NCBI GenBank assembly: GCA_020829485.1
Contig: JAIVFU010000031.1
Coordinates: 8,564 to 72,563, forward strand
Reading direction: 5' to 3'
Origin: Nostoc sp. CHAB 5834
Lineage (GTDB): Bacteria > Cyanobacteriota > Cyanobacteriia > Cyanobacteriales > Nostocaceae
Length of the DNA stretch: 64,000 bases
A program made the position numbers and the translations under genes. The notes under the pieces were generated by a model that searched no databases, had not been told where the DNA came from, and saw only the letters and a program-made list of their open reading frames with translations. Every line of letters starts with the position of its first letter. Position 1 is the stretch's first letter. Positions 1 through 8,104 of this stretch are shown in pieces.

Positions 1-403
1 AGCCAAATTTACGAGTCATTCTGATATAGAATTCCCGTTCTAGGTCATCTTTGCACTTCTCTACAATGACCAGATTGTGACTCCATCCAATTTCTCGCAC
101 CATTGGTGCGAGTTTTTCATTGTTGACGTATGATTCATAAAAAAGCCTCATCCGCCAGAGGTTAGCAGCAGAAAATCCGCTAATTCCTGGAAACTCTGCT
201 TGTAAGTCTTTTGCTAACTGTTCTACTACGGATTTTCCCCAACTAGCGCCCTGCTGTTGAGTAACAATTATCTGTCCAATGTCCCAGTAGAGGTTAATCA
301 TCTCCCGATTAACTGCTTTTAGTGCTTCGTACTGGGCTGAACGAATACGCTGTTTTATTTCCATTAGTAGATGTATGTAATTGTCTGAAATAGGGTTACT
401 CAT
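1..403 (-). CDS. DUF1016 (YhcG-type) nuclease-family protein, N-terminal part
   Basis: About 134 codons are readable before the gene runs off the left edge, so the C-terminal PDDEXK-like nuclease half is not visible. The visible part matches the DUF1016 N-terminal domain, with the stretches LYWDIGQIIV, FSAANLWRMRLFY and GWSHNLVIVEKCKDD. The start is the ATG at 403, which overlaps the stop of the DUF433 gene (ATGA), so the two are translationally coupled. A second in-frame ATG at 364 is possible. Family members are nucleases often found in defence or restriction islands; the role here is inferred from family and context only. Confidence 0.85.
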   Translation of the reverse strand, partial: MSNPISDNYIHLLMEIKQRIRSAQYEALKAVNREMINLYWDIGQIIVTQQQGASWGKSVVEQLAKDLQAEFPGISGFSAANLWRMRLFYESYVNNEKLAPMVREIGWSHNLVIVEKCKDDLEREFYIRMTRKFG

Positions 404-639
404 AGCGGAAAAGGTTCAACTCGTTCATGACCAACTAGCCGAGGTGCATAAACTAAACAGGCTTGCACATCTTCTCGTTCTAACCAGGGATAAGCTTCTA
501 ATAAGGTTTCGATAGTATCTCCCTCCGCCAACATCCCCAAAATATGTTCAACTGCAAGGCGACGACCTCGAATAATTGGTTTACCACCAAAGATTTGAGG
601 GTTGATTGTGATTCTTTCTAAAAGTTGTTCTTCGTTCAT
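400..639 (-). CDS. DUF433 small protein (antitoxin-like)
   Basis: A 79-residue DUF433 protein with the family signature FGGKPIIRGRRLAVEHILGML followed by LLEAYPWLEREDVQACLVYA, a small helix-turn-helix-like fold. DUF433 proteins are commonly treated as antitoxin-like partners of DUF5615 PIN-like proteins, but no such partner is present. Its stop overlaps the start of the DUF1016 gene by 4 bp, which suggests co-expression with that nuclease. A second DUF433 protein lies upstream of cas3 at 3481-3705. No strong ribosome binding site is visible before the ATG at 639. Confidence 0.85.
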   Translation of the reverse strand: MNEEQLLERITINPQIFGGKPIIRGRRLAVEHILGMLAEGDTIETLLEAYPWLEREDVQACLVYAPRLVGHERVEPFPL

Positions 640-687
640 GATTTGCTGTGCTTAAAATTTTGAAATGTAATAATAAGTAAATGTTTT

Positions 688-1023
<336 letters not shown>

Positions 1024-1205
1024 TTATTTACAGGAATACTCACATAATAATGTAAATAGTATGTCATGACTAGCTAAAATTTACCTGTTAAGAAAAACTG
1101 CTAAATAAATTGGGTATTTATGCTTAAAATCTAATCTTTGGCTGCTACGTTGGTATACTGTCTTCGGGAGGGTAAACCATCTACTTTATTTGTAAAGTAT
1201 AAATA

Positions 1206-1223
1206 CCTATTAGGGATTGAAAC
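1206..1223 (+). CRISPR. lone CRISPR repeat-like half (relic)
   Basis: The sequence CCTATTAGGGATTGAAAC has the form of the 3' half of a cyanobacterial CRISPR repeat: a small CCTA/TAGG dyad followed by GGGATTGAAAC. It lies 41 bp beyond the stop of the type I-D cas3 gene, where such a locus would continue. The 5' half of a repeat is not recognisable, there is no second repeat, and so no array is present. I read it as a remnant, but a chance match of 18 bases of this composition cannot be excluded. Confidence 0.4.
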
Positions 1224-1264
1224 ATGACCTACTATTTGCGGTCTGAAACCCTCCTACAAAATTT

Positions 1265-3448
1265 TTAAACAACCCATATCTCATCTCCTTTGCTTTTAAA
1301 CGTGTATGCCAGCGTATCCAGCAGCAGTGCAGAATGGCCAAAAGCGATCGCATAGGGCGCAGTAGCATCATGAAAGCTATACTGATCGCTGATGCCATAA
1401 ATCTGAAAATTCATCGGTAGCCTTAGCCGCATCCGCACTTCAGCAAGAGGACGGCGAATCACGTAACAAACCAAACCTTGCTTTTTTAGGCGTTTGTTAA
1501 TTTCCGCAACCCAATAATTGTCAGGTTGCCAAATTTCCACACCAGTCAAAACCTGAACTTTCCAAGCGTCAGCAATTGGCTGCAAGTTTCCAGAATAGGT
1601 AAACTTCCAGTTCAGCCGTTCCTCTCGGTAGGATCGCAACTTCATAAATGCTAGACAATGAGCAAATCTACCTTTGGCAATGGGTTGTCCGGTGCGTTCT
1701 GCGGTTTCTTTGAGTGTCCGTATAAATGCCGCTTCCGTCCACATTTCAATTTCTAAATTGCCCAAAATACCTGGTAAATCGTAGGTTTTAAACCTATCTG
1801 CCTCGTTTTCTTCCGTTAAGTCGTATAAACCACATTGCAAAGGACTTGATCCTCGAAAACTAGCAGCATCCTCAGCAATTGGATTTCCTGACTTACCAGA
1901 AAGTGCTTGCCAATCTTCCGCCCATCCCGAAACACGTCCAGCCGCAGACTTCAGACTAGTTTCAAATACTTGCTCACAGGCTTCTTGAAACTTGTCTCGG
2001 CTTTGGGCATACTGTTGTTTAATTGTGCGATCGCTCAACTGATAAAACAGCCAAAATGATTGCACAGCACCCCAACGACGATAATAACCGCGAAAATCGT
2101 TGATTTGTCTATAATTCTCAGTAATTGTATTGTGAAAAAAGGGGCGATCGCAAATACTATTCACTTCTAATGGTGGAGTATCACCCTTAAACAAACGCTC
2201 TATCAAAAAGTTAGGAACTAGAGAAAAAGCTGTAAAATTATCAAACTTAACTATCTGTCCATCTTTCTCATATTCGTCATGCCTTCCTAATCGTCCTAAA
2301 CGTTGGATAAAGTTACCTGCATCGGATGATTCAAAAATTAGAAAATTGATTTTGAAATCAACCCCTACATCAATTGTGCTAGTACCAATAACCAAGTCAG
2401 CAGCAAGACTTCGCTCCTTTTCTCCTTTTCCCGATAGCCCTGTATTTTCTCCAACTTTCAATCCGTAAGGCTGTAATATTTCCCGAAAAAATTGAGTGAG
2501 GCGTTTGACTGCTGCGATTGAGTTAAGGATGATTGCGCCTTTACTTCCTGGATACTGCTGAAACTGAGCCAAAATCAAATCACTATTTTCTTTTAGCCAG
2601 GTTTCCGAAGCTTTAAAAGATGGTTCCAAAGGAATAAAATGCAGCGTAATTGTTCGTGCTACTTGCCGCCAGTTCTGTGTTTGCAGTTGCTGTCCTTGTT
2701 CTGGTGTATCAGGAAATTGATATTTCTTTTGTTTTAAAGGATCAATTTCTTGACAACGAAATCCGGCTTTTTCTAATCGTCCAATTAAGTTTGTATCTGG
2801 TGTGGCTGAGAGAAACAGAAATTTCTTACGGCGATTTGTACAGCGAATTAACAACATTGTGTTAATTACACTAGCAATTTGTGGAGCTGCGAAAACATGA
2901 AATTCATCGAAAATAAATAAGTCGAAATCTTTATCAATTCTGCCCCATAATTTATCTGGGCTATCGCCACGAATTATATAAGCACCTCGATGTAGGTAGT
3001 GAAAAATATCGGGGTTGGTTAATAATGCTTCTCTCTGGTTAGTGAGAGTTGCGATCGCAGCTCCTTTTTTCAATCCTTCATTTTCAGCATAAATCTCTAA
3101 ATCAGCCCCACTGAGCCGCACTACACGCGGCTGATTCTCTGGTTGAAATTTTTCTACATATCCTCTAATCTGCGTTTCTTGATCGCGGGCGAGTTCATTG
3201 GTTGGGTAAAGTCCGATCGCAGAAAATTCACCCTGAAGAACTTCTAGGTAAGCCGCGAGACTTTTACCATCGCCAGTCATTGCAGTATTGAACACGACAT
3301 CAATATTTGCATCGCGCAATGCCTTCAAAGTTTCGGCTTGATGCCAAGAAAGCGACCAATCTTTAGGTAATTTAACCCCGTCAGGTGTTGGGACGGTTTG
3401 AGAATAAACGGGTTTGAGAGTAATTTTGTATGCTTCGTTAATATTCAC
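1265..3448 (-). CDS. cas3: type I-D CRISPR-associated helicase Cas3' (cyanobacterial type)
   Basis: A 727-residue superfamily 2 helicase without an HD nuclease domain, as expected for type I-D, where the HD domain sits in Cas10d. Motif I is TGDGKS near residues 58-63, motif II is DEFH at 181-184, motif III is SAT near 214, and motif VI is QRLGRLGRHDEYEK near 380. The cas3_cyano family assignment comes from recognition of these motifs and the overall sequence. Translation begins at a GTG (3448) preceded by AAAGGAA. A DUF433 gene precedes it by 32 bp in the same direction and a WYL regulator is divergent. No cas10d, csc1, csc2, cas6, cas4, cas1 or cas2 follows within the 1.2 kb left in the window, so the helicase looks orphaned. 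Confidence 0.88.
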   Translation of the reverse strand: MNINEAYKITLKPVYSQTVPTPDGVKLPKDWSLSWHQAETLKALRDANIDVVFNTAMTGDGKSLAAYLEVLQGEFSAIGLYPTNELARDQETQIRGYVEKFQPENQPRVVRLSGADLEIYAENEGLKKGAAIATLTNQREALLTNPDIFHYLHRGAYIIRGDSPDKLWGRIDKDFDLFIFDEFHVFAAPQIASVINTMLLIRCTNRRKKFLFLSATPDTNLIGRLEKAGFRCQEIDPLKQKKYQFPDTPEQGQQLQTQNWRQVARTITLHFIPLEPSFKASETWLKENSDLILAQFQQYPGSKGAIILNSIAAVKRLTQFFREILQPYGLKVGENTGLSGKGEKERSLAADLVIGTSTIDVGVDFKINFLIFESSDAGNFIQRLGRLGRHDEYEKDGQIVKFDNFTAFSLVPNFLIERLFKGDTPPLEVNSICDRPFFHNTITENYRQINDFRGYYRRWGAVQSFWLFYQLSDRTIKQQYAQSRDKFQEACEQVFETSLKSAAGRVSGWAEDWQALSGKSGNPIAEDAASFRGSSPLQCGLYDLTEENEADRFKTYDLPGILGNLEIEMWTEAAFIRTLKETAERTGQPIAKGRFAHCLAFMKLRSYREERLNWKFTYSGNLQPIADAWKVQVLTGVEIWQPDNYWVAEINKRLKKQGLVCYVIRRPLAEVRMRLRLPMNFQIYGISDQYSFHDATAPYAIAFGHSALLLDTLAYTFKSKGDEIWVV

Positions 3449-3480
3449 TTTTTTGATTCCTTTTGCAATTCTAAAGGAAT

Positions 3481-3705
3481 TTATACATAGCTATCTCTTG
3501 TTATCTCCGCAGCGTATGCAATACAGGCTAGGATATCTTCTCGTTCCAAAACGGGATATTCTTCCAAAATTGTCTCTATTTTTTCTCCACTTGCAAGAAG
3601 GTCGAGAATTAAACTAACCCATATACGATGACCTTTAATGCAAGGTTTACCAAAACAAATATTTGGATCGATGGAAATTCGAGATAGTAAATCGTTCTTA
3701 GTCAT
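3481..3705 (-). CDS. DUF433 small protein upstream of cas3
   Basis: A 74-residue DUF433 protein with the signature CFGKPCIKGHRIWVSLILDLL and the C-terminal ILEEYPVLEREDILACIAYAA. I chose the ATG at 3705, not a longer frame from 3840, because it is preceded at good spacing by GGAGAAG and because the domain starts there. It is related to, but clearly diverged from, the DUF433 protein at 400-639. It sits 32 bp upstream of cas3 and is probably co-transcribed with it. DUF433 is not a standard part of type I-D loci, so this is an unusual insertion. Confidence 0.85.
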   Translation of the reverse strand: MTKNDLLSRISIDPNICFGKPCIKGHRIWVSLILDLLASGEKIETILEEYPVLEREDILACIAYAAEITRDSYV

Positions 3706-3767
3706 TTGAACTTCTCCAAATTTGTCGTAGTTCTTCTCAATGAATCCTCTTCTCCTAATTCTATATT

Positions 3768-3869
3768 CGGACTTACACTTAAATAATGTCCGTAACTGGT
3801 TGTTAAAAACTATATTGGCACGCAAAATAGAAGTTGACAAGAGAGTATAAGCATAAAGTACACGGACAT
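3768..3869. promoter_or_regulatory. divergent regulatory region with ACGGACAT half-sites
   Basis: The 169 bp between the DUF433/cas3 operon and the WYL regulator must hold two divergent promoters. It contains ATGTCCGT at 3786-3793 and its exact reverse complement ACGGACAT at 3862-3869, plus CGGAC at 3768-3772. The last site ends 5 bp before the regulator's ATG. These are plausible operator half-sites for the WYL protein acting on itself and on cas3. This is inference from symmetry and position only. Confidence 0.35.
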
Positions 3870-3874
3870 TTTTA

Positions 3875-4741
3875 ATGAGTCGAAAAGGTCAATCTATTAC
3901 ACTGTCGATATCAGAACGTGATAAAGCCGAGCTAGAAGCGATCGCTCGTGAATTCGGTATGATGTGGGGCGATCGCCCAAATATCTCTAAACTGATAGAA
4001 GCGATCGCTCAACGTAAGTTACTCATCGGTAACAATAACGATTGGAAAGAACCACGTATCAGAGCATTACATAGATGTATCAATGCTTTGACAGACATCG
4101 GGCAAATTGAACAAGCCCAAATTATTGCAAACTTACTTCTCGAACGCAGCGAACTATCATTACCGTTGCGAGGCGAAATTGAACGTTTCTTAGAAAATTT
4201 GCCCCCGCCTTGGCGCTTAGAAATAGACCGCTATATCTTGCGCGAACAACCCTTTCAGCTTTCCTATCAAGATGCAGCAGAGCGTGTGTTTAATTTTACT
4301 GTTCACTATGCCAAAGTTACACCCCACGAAAAGCGGCAATATCTTGATTGCTGGTGCGAAGAGACAGAAGGAAACTTTGATATACCAGAACTGGTTCACA
4401 ACTGGAGTTTGCGATTAGACAGAATTACAGAAGCTGCTGTCATGCCAATTTCTGGTGAATGGCGGCCTAATTTGGCCCAGATAGAAGTGGAAATGCATTT
4501 ATTTGCTGGCTTGGCTTTTGCCTATCAAGCTAAACAAGAAGACAATATTAATGAGTGGCTACCAGATAAAGCGCGAGTCCGGCGAGTTGTCAGGCGAGTA
4601 TCTAGTACATTTTGGTTTAGCCGCGAAGTCATGCAATATGCGCCCGATTGTGTAGTGATATTACCTGAGAATGTGCGCGATCGCCTCAAACAAAAACTCC
4701 TCACCCTCTGCAATTTATACGATATCGAAACCAGGTCTTAA
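3875..4741 (+). CDS. WYL-domain transcriptional regulator of a type I-D CRISPR locus
   Basis: 288 residues. The first 50 resemble a ribbon-helix-helix DNA-binding segment (SITLSISERDKAELEAIARE), followed by a linker and a C-terminal WYL domain that includes GEWRPNLAQIEVEMHLF and VRRVVRRVSSTFWFSREVM. Proteins of this architecture sit beside type I-D cas operons in cyanobacteria; Sll7009 of Synechocystis is the studied example, a repressor of crRNA accumulation. It is divergent from the cas3 operon. Its presence beside an otherwise missing system supports the view that this is a decayed or rebuilt type I-D locus. Confidence 0.82.
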   Translation: MSRKGQSITLSISERDKAELEAIAREFGMMWGDRPNISKLIEAIAQRKLLIGNNNDWKEPRIRALHRCINALTDIGQIEQAQIIANLLLERSELSLPLRGEIERFLENLPPPWRLEIDRYILREQPFQLSYQDAAERVFNFTVHYAKVTPHEKRQYLDCWCEETEGNFDIPELVHNWSLRLDRITEAAVMPISGEWRPNLAQIEVEMHLFAGLAFAYQAKQEDNINEWLPDKARVRRVVRRVSSTFWFSREVMQYAPDCVVILPENVRDRLKQKLLTLCNLYDIETRS

Positions 4742-4744
4742 CTC

Positions 4745-4805
4745 TTCCCCTCTCCGCCTCGGAGAGGGACGGTTTTACGTAGTAAAACCAGGGAGAGGTT
4801 TTTTC
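4745..4805. repeat. multi-hairpin fold-back repeat, copy 1 (partial)
   Basis: The core is a CCTCTCCG/CGGAGAGG palindrome, followed by the hairpin GGTTTTAC-GTA-GTAAAACC and the right terminal arm CAGGGAGAGG running into six T residues. It lacks the left terminal arm present in the copies at 30510-30596 and 43980-44066. Lying directly after the WYL gene, it could also serve as its terminator. Confidence 0.7.
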
Positions 4806-4959
4806 AACCTTGACAAAAGTACACTTCCATAAGATGCACTCATGTAGCCGTTATTTGCGATCGCCTATAGCCATATATGATACGTAAGTAAGACAAATGA
4901 CGTAATAACAAGGCTTCCAGACATCAATTCTGAAAATTAAAGAAAAAAATAATTACTAA

Positions 4960-5175
4960 TTGCTTAAAAATTCCGGTTTATTTGGCTTTGGGGTGATAAA
5001 TAAAAATAATAGCGTTGAATGCTATGCCTCCTACCACGAAGGATTACTGAAATCCTTCGCTGCTTTCACTATGACTACTGAACATCAAACAACATCTGCC
5101 GCCAATCAGTTTTTTGCTGGAGATGCAGCCACATCAATGGGCTTCTACCACAAAACTTGCTCTAGATGTATCTAA
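4960..5175 (+). CDS. candidate RiPP precursor peptide (speculative)
   Basis: A small open frame of 71 codons, or 34 codons if translation starts at the ATG at 5071. The short form opens MTTEHQTTSAANQFF and ends SMGFYHKTCSRCI, so it has a Ser/Thr/Cys-rich C-terminus that could be modified. It lies 224 bp upstream of an APH-type kinase and a HopA1-type lyase, a pairing that dehydrates Ser/Thr in some peptide natural products. A perfect 9-bp inverted repeat (CGAAGGATT/AATCCTTCG) lies just before the ATG at 5071. Neither start has a convincing Shine-Dalgarno sequence, so it may be non-coding. Confidence 0.35.
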   Translation: MLKNSGLFGFGVINKNNSVECYASYHEGLLKSFAAFTMTTEHQTTSAANQFFAGDAATSMGFYHKTCSRCI

Positions 5176-5399
5176 GTAACTATGCTGAAAAAGTGTAAAG
5201 ATGTCACCGTATCTAGGAGTGAATTTTAAAGCAATTGTAAAGGAATTTGTACCATTTTGGCAGGTTTTTATCGGAAGGATGGGATATTAGTAGATTGTAC
5301 AAATCTTTATTGTTATTCACTATCTACCGATAACTGGAAATTACAAGCAAATACCGACATAGATAAGTTTAAGTAATTTAACGAAGTAGGAAATAATAC

Positions 5400-6641
5400 A
5401 TGGTATTATCACTGTCTTCTCATAACGTTATCCAGTATCTGCTAGAGGCGGGGCTGTGTAGCTCAGAAGATGACGCATCAGATAAATCTGAGTTGCCAAG
5501 AAGTAATAACAACAATTTCGCTTTACTAGTGACTCTAGCAGATAATCGGAAACTGCTCATTAAACAAGAACGTAACGTTAAAAGCAATGACGGCGCTCCT
5601 CATGAATTGTTTCAGGAGTGGCTATTTTATCAGTTGCTCCAGCAGTTTCCAGTTCTCGGCAATATTTCCCCCATCGCACCATTGGTAGTCCATTTTGACG
5701 AAGAAAATTCTATCCTTGTCCGCAACTACTTAGGTGATTACCTGGAGCTTGGGACATTATACCACAACAATGATATTTTCCCACAAGAAATTGCCACTGT
5801 GATCGGCACTACTTTAGCGGGACTCCATCGCGCAACCTATAACCGCCGAGAATATGGGGATTTTATGGCAACTGCTCCTCAAGGAGAGTTTCGCTATGGC
5901 TTTTACAATCCGGCGCAAGGGGTAGAGTCAATTGGGCCGGAGATTTTTGGAACAGTTCCCACGGATGCACTGAAATTCTATCTACTATACCAGCAGTCTG
6001 AGAGTTTAGAATCTGCGATCGCAGATTTGGCATACGACTGGAATCCTTGCTGCTTGACTCACAACGACCTGAAATTGAACAACATTTTGGTTCATTCTAG
6101 GTGGGAGAAACTAGATAATTGTCTAGTACGACTAATTGATTGGGAAGCTTGTTCTTGGGGAGATCCCGCTTTTGATTTAGGTACTTTACTAGCAAGCTAT
6201 TTAGGAATTTGGCTCAAGAGCCTCGTAGTAGATCCCACAATTGAGTTAGAAGAATCTCTACATTTAGCATTGACACCGTTGGAGAGTTTACAACCTTCAA
6301 TTATTGCCCTAGTTAGGGCTTATATAAATACTTTCCCAATGATTTTGGAATACCGCAATGACTTTATTGTGCGAGTTATCCAGTTTGCGGGGCTAGCACT
6401 GATTCATGAAATTCAGGATATGATTACGTGGCGAAAATCCTTTAATAATGCTGACATCTGTATGCTCCAAGTAGCTAAAAGTTTACTGACTATGCCGCAG
6501 CAAGGTGTACTGACTATTTTTGGGATATCAGAGTCAGAAATTCTAAATAATGTAGCAAAAATCCATAAACTTCCTCAACCTGTAAAAGAGCCACAGTTAC
6601 TTCGCATTTATTACGAAAAAACTCGGCTTCGCGGTTGTTAA
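5400..6641 (+). CDS. APH-fold phosphotransferase, possible peptide Ser/Thr kinase of a split dehydratase
   Basis: 413 residues of the aminoglycoside-phosphotransferase/choline-kinase fold. The catalytic loop is HNDLKLNN (His221, Asp223, Asn228) and the metal-binding motif is DWE beginning at Asp247, both intact. An AGGA-like ribosome binding site precedes the ATG. Most APH-fold proteins phosphorylate small molecules, but kinases of this fold pair with HopA1-family lyases in lexapeptide-type class V lanthipeptide and thioviridamide-type clusters, phosphorylating Ser/Thr before elimination. The next gene here is a HopA1-family protein, so that role is the leading hypothesis. Antibiotic resistance is a less likely alternative. 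Confidence 0.75.
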   Translation: MVLSLSSHNVIQYLLEAGLCSSEDDASDKSELPRSNNNNFALLVTLADNRKLLIKQERNVKSNDGAPHELFQEWLFYQLLQQFPVLGNISPIAPLVVHFDEENSILVRNYLGDYLELGTLYHNNDIFPQEIATVIGTTLAGLHRATYNRREYGDFMATAPQGEFRYGFYNPAQGVESIGPEIFGTVPTDALKFYLLYQQSESLESAIADLAYDWNPCCLTHNDLKLNNILVHSRWEKLDNCLVRLIDWEACSWGDPAFDLGTLLASYLGIWLKSLVVDPTIELEESLHLALTPLESLQPSIIALVRAYINTFPMILEYRNDFIVRVIQFAGLALIHEIQDMITWRKSFNNADICMLQVAKSLLTMPQQGVLTIFGISESEILNNVAKIHKLPQPVKEPQLLRIYYEKTRLRGC

Positions 6642-6871
6642 TTACAGATAGCAGAACAATTTCAAGAAGAATTCAGGAGCTAGAATAGTTAAAAAATTTG
6701 ATAAATGAATATACTAGACTCTTTCTCCATCGTGATTTTGACTGCTGACTCCTGAATTATTACTAATTTTTAAATTGTTCTGCGTATTGCCCTATTATAA
6801 TTTTTCGAGGAGTTTTGACCCAGAGGGATTTCCTAATTTTTGATTTTAAACTTTAAGCTATAAATGGATTA

Positions 6872-7954
6872 ATGCTAAATTACTCTATAAATCAACCGCT
6901 AATTTCTCTATTTGATATTGCTAAGAATATCCAGATTGAGTCTAATTTTTGTATTTATCATCCCAATTATCAACCCTTTGCTCTGCCGACTAAAATAGCT
7001 GAGAGATTTCAGCACAATTCTGTAGATTTACAACATAAATATCTGACTCTATTGCTGCGAAACTTTCTCTATGGGATCTATTACAATGGCTCTCTGCAAA
7101 ATACTTTAGTAGTCAATACTGATACGCCAAAGCAGAATTTAACAGATAATTCCATTTTAGAAATTGATTGGAACTTTTACGAGCAATTGCACGCCAGTAA
7201 TCACGGCATAGGTTACTTTGACCCTCGATGGCAGGTGTTGCGGAAAGAACCTGATGGTACTATGGCGGTGACTAAAGGCGGTTTAACACTTTATGTTGAG
7301 CCAGACTGCCATCTAAAATCCAGCAAGAAATCTACCAAAGTGGGTGACATGGTAGCAATCTGGATGCCCAAAAATAGAATGCAAAATGGCTGTTACTTAG
7401 CAGTTAGTAATGTTGGACAAGAACGGCAGAGCAACCCTGATGCTGATTTGGGAGCAGGGCGAATTTACTTTAACTTTACGCCATCTGGTGCGATCGCTCT
7501 CATGGAAAGTCTGACACTGCAATTGAATGCAGCCTCGATTCCCTTTAGCTTTCAGGTTCTTCACAATCCCAGTGCATACGGACGCTATGATTCGGGGCTA
7601 CTCTACTTTGAAGTCCCCGACTATCCAGCAATTCGCACAATTCTTCAGGCTATTTATCCAGAAAATCAATCCTATTTCCAGCCGGAAATTCCCTTATTTA
7701 CAAAATTTTTAGCACCAGGGTTAGGTTTAGCCGAAGAACCAATCCAAAAATTTGCAGCACAAGAAAGTTTTGGGATGAACCGTTGCCAAATTGTCGCTAA
7801 TGCTTTATTTGAAGCTTGGCAAAAAGGTAAAAATGCGATGGAGGAGCGCATGAAGACGATTGACGAACACTTTGCGCGACACCTAATAGATTTACAGCGT
7901 CCTTATCTTAATCCAAGTTCTGAGGATATATATAAACCTATACGGTTGGGTTAA
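6872..7954 (+). CDS. HopA1-family (T3SS effector-like) putative phospho-Ser/Thr lyase
   Basis: 360 residues assigned by sequence recognition to the HopA1 effector family. Conserved-looking stretches include GIGYFDPRWQVLRKEPDGTMAV, GAGRIYFNFTPSGAIALM, IPFSFQVLHNPSAYGRYDS and SFGMNRCQIVANALFEAW. The cyanobacterium has no type III secretion in view. In class V lanthipeptide and thioamitide clusters the HopA1 homologue eliminates phosphate from phosphorylated Ser/Thr to give dehydroamino acids. It lies 230 bp downstream of the APH-fold kinase in the same direction, which supports that function. No cyclase, decarboxylase or transporter gene follows; the next gene is a convergent wecB. Confidence 0.75.
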   Translation: MLNYSINQPLISLFDIAKNIQIESNFCIYHPNYQPFALPTKIAERFQHNSVDLQHKYLTLLLRNFLYGIYYNGSLQNTLVVNTDTPKQNLTDNSILEIDWNFYEQLHASNHGIGYFDPRWQVLRKEPDGTMAVTKGGLTLYVEPDCHLKSSKKSTKVGDMVAIWMPKNRMQNGCYLAVSNVGQERQSNPDADLGAGRIYFNFTPSGAIALMESLTLQLNAASIPFSFQVLHNPSAYGRYDSGLLYFEVPDYPAIRTILQAIYPENQSYFQPEIPLFTKFLAPGLGLAEEPIQKFAAQESFGMNRCQIVANALFEAWQKGKNAMEERMKTIDEHFARHLIDLQRPYLNPSSEDIYKPIRLG

Positions 7955-7973
7955 GGCTAAAACTCTTTGTCAT

Positions 7974-8095
7974 CTTTGTGAGGCTGCGCCAAACCCTTTT
8001 AACTTCTTTCTTTGTGTCCTTTGCGGTTCGTTTCTCTTTCTTCTTTCTTGTACTGAAATATGGTTTAGCGCATCTTCATACAGAATTGGTATAAG
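7974..8095. repeat. dispersed repeat downstream of HopA1 gene
   Basis: The stretch 7974-8080 recurs in inverted orientation at 31497-31603; both share GAGGCTGCGCCAAACC-like and ACTTCTTTCTTT segments. The end, CATCTTCATACAGAATTGG at 8071 onward, also recurs at 25318. These are non-coding dispersed repeats of the type common in Nostoc genomes. Confidence 0.65.
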
Positions 8096-8104
8096 TTCCT
8101 GTTC

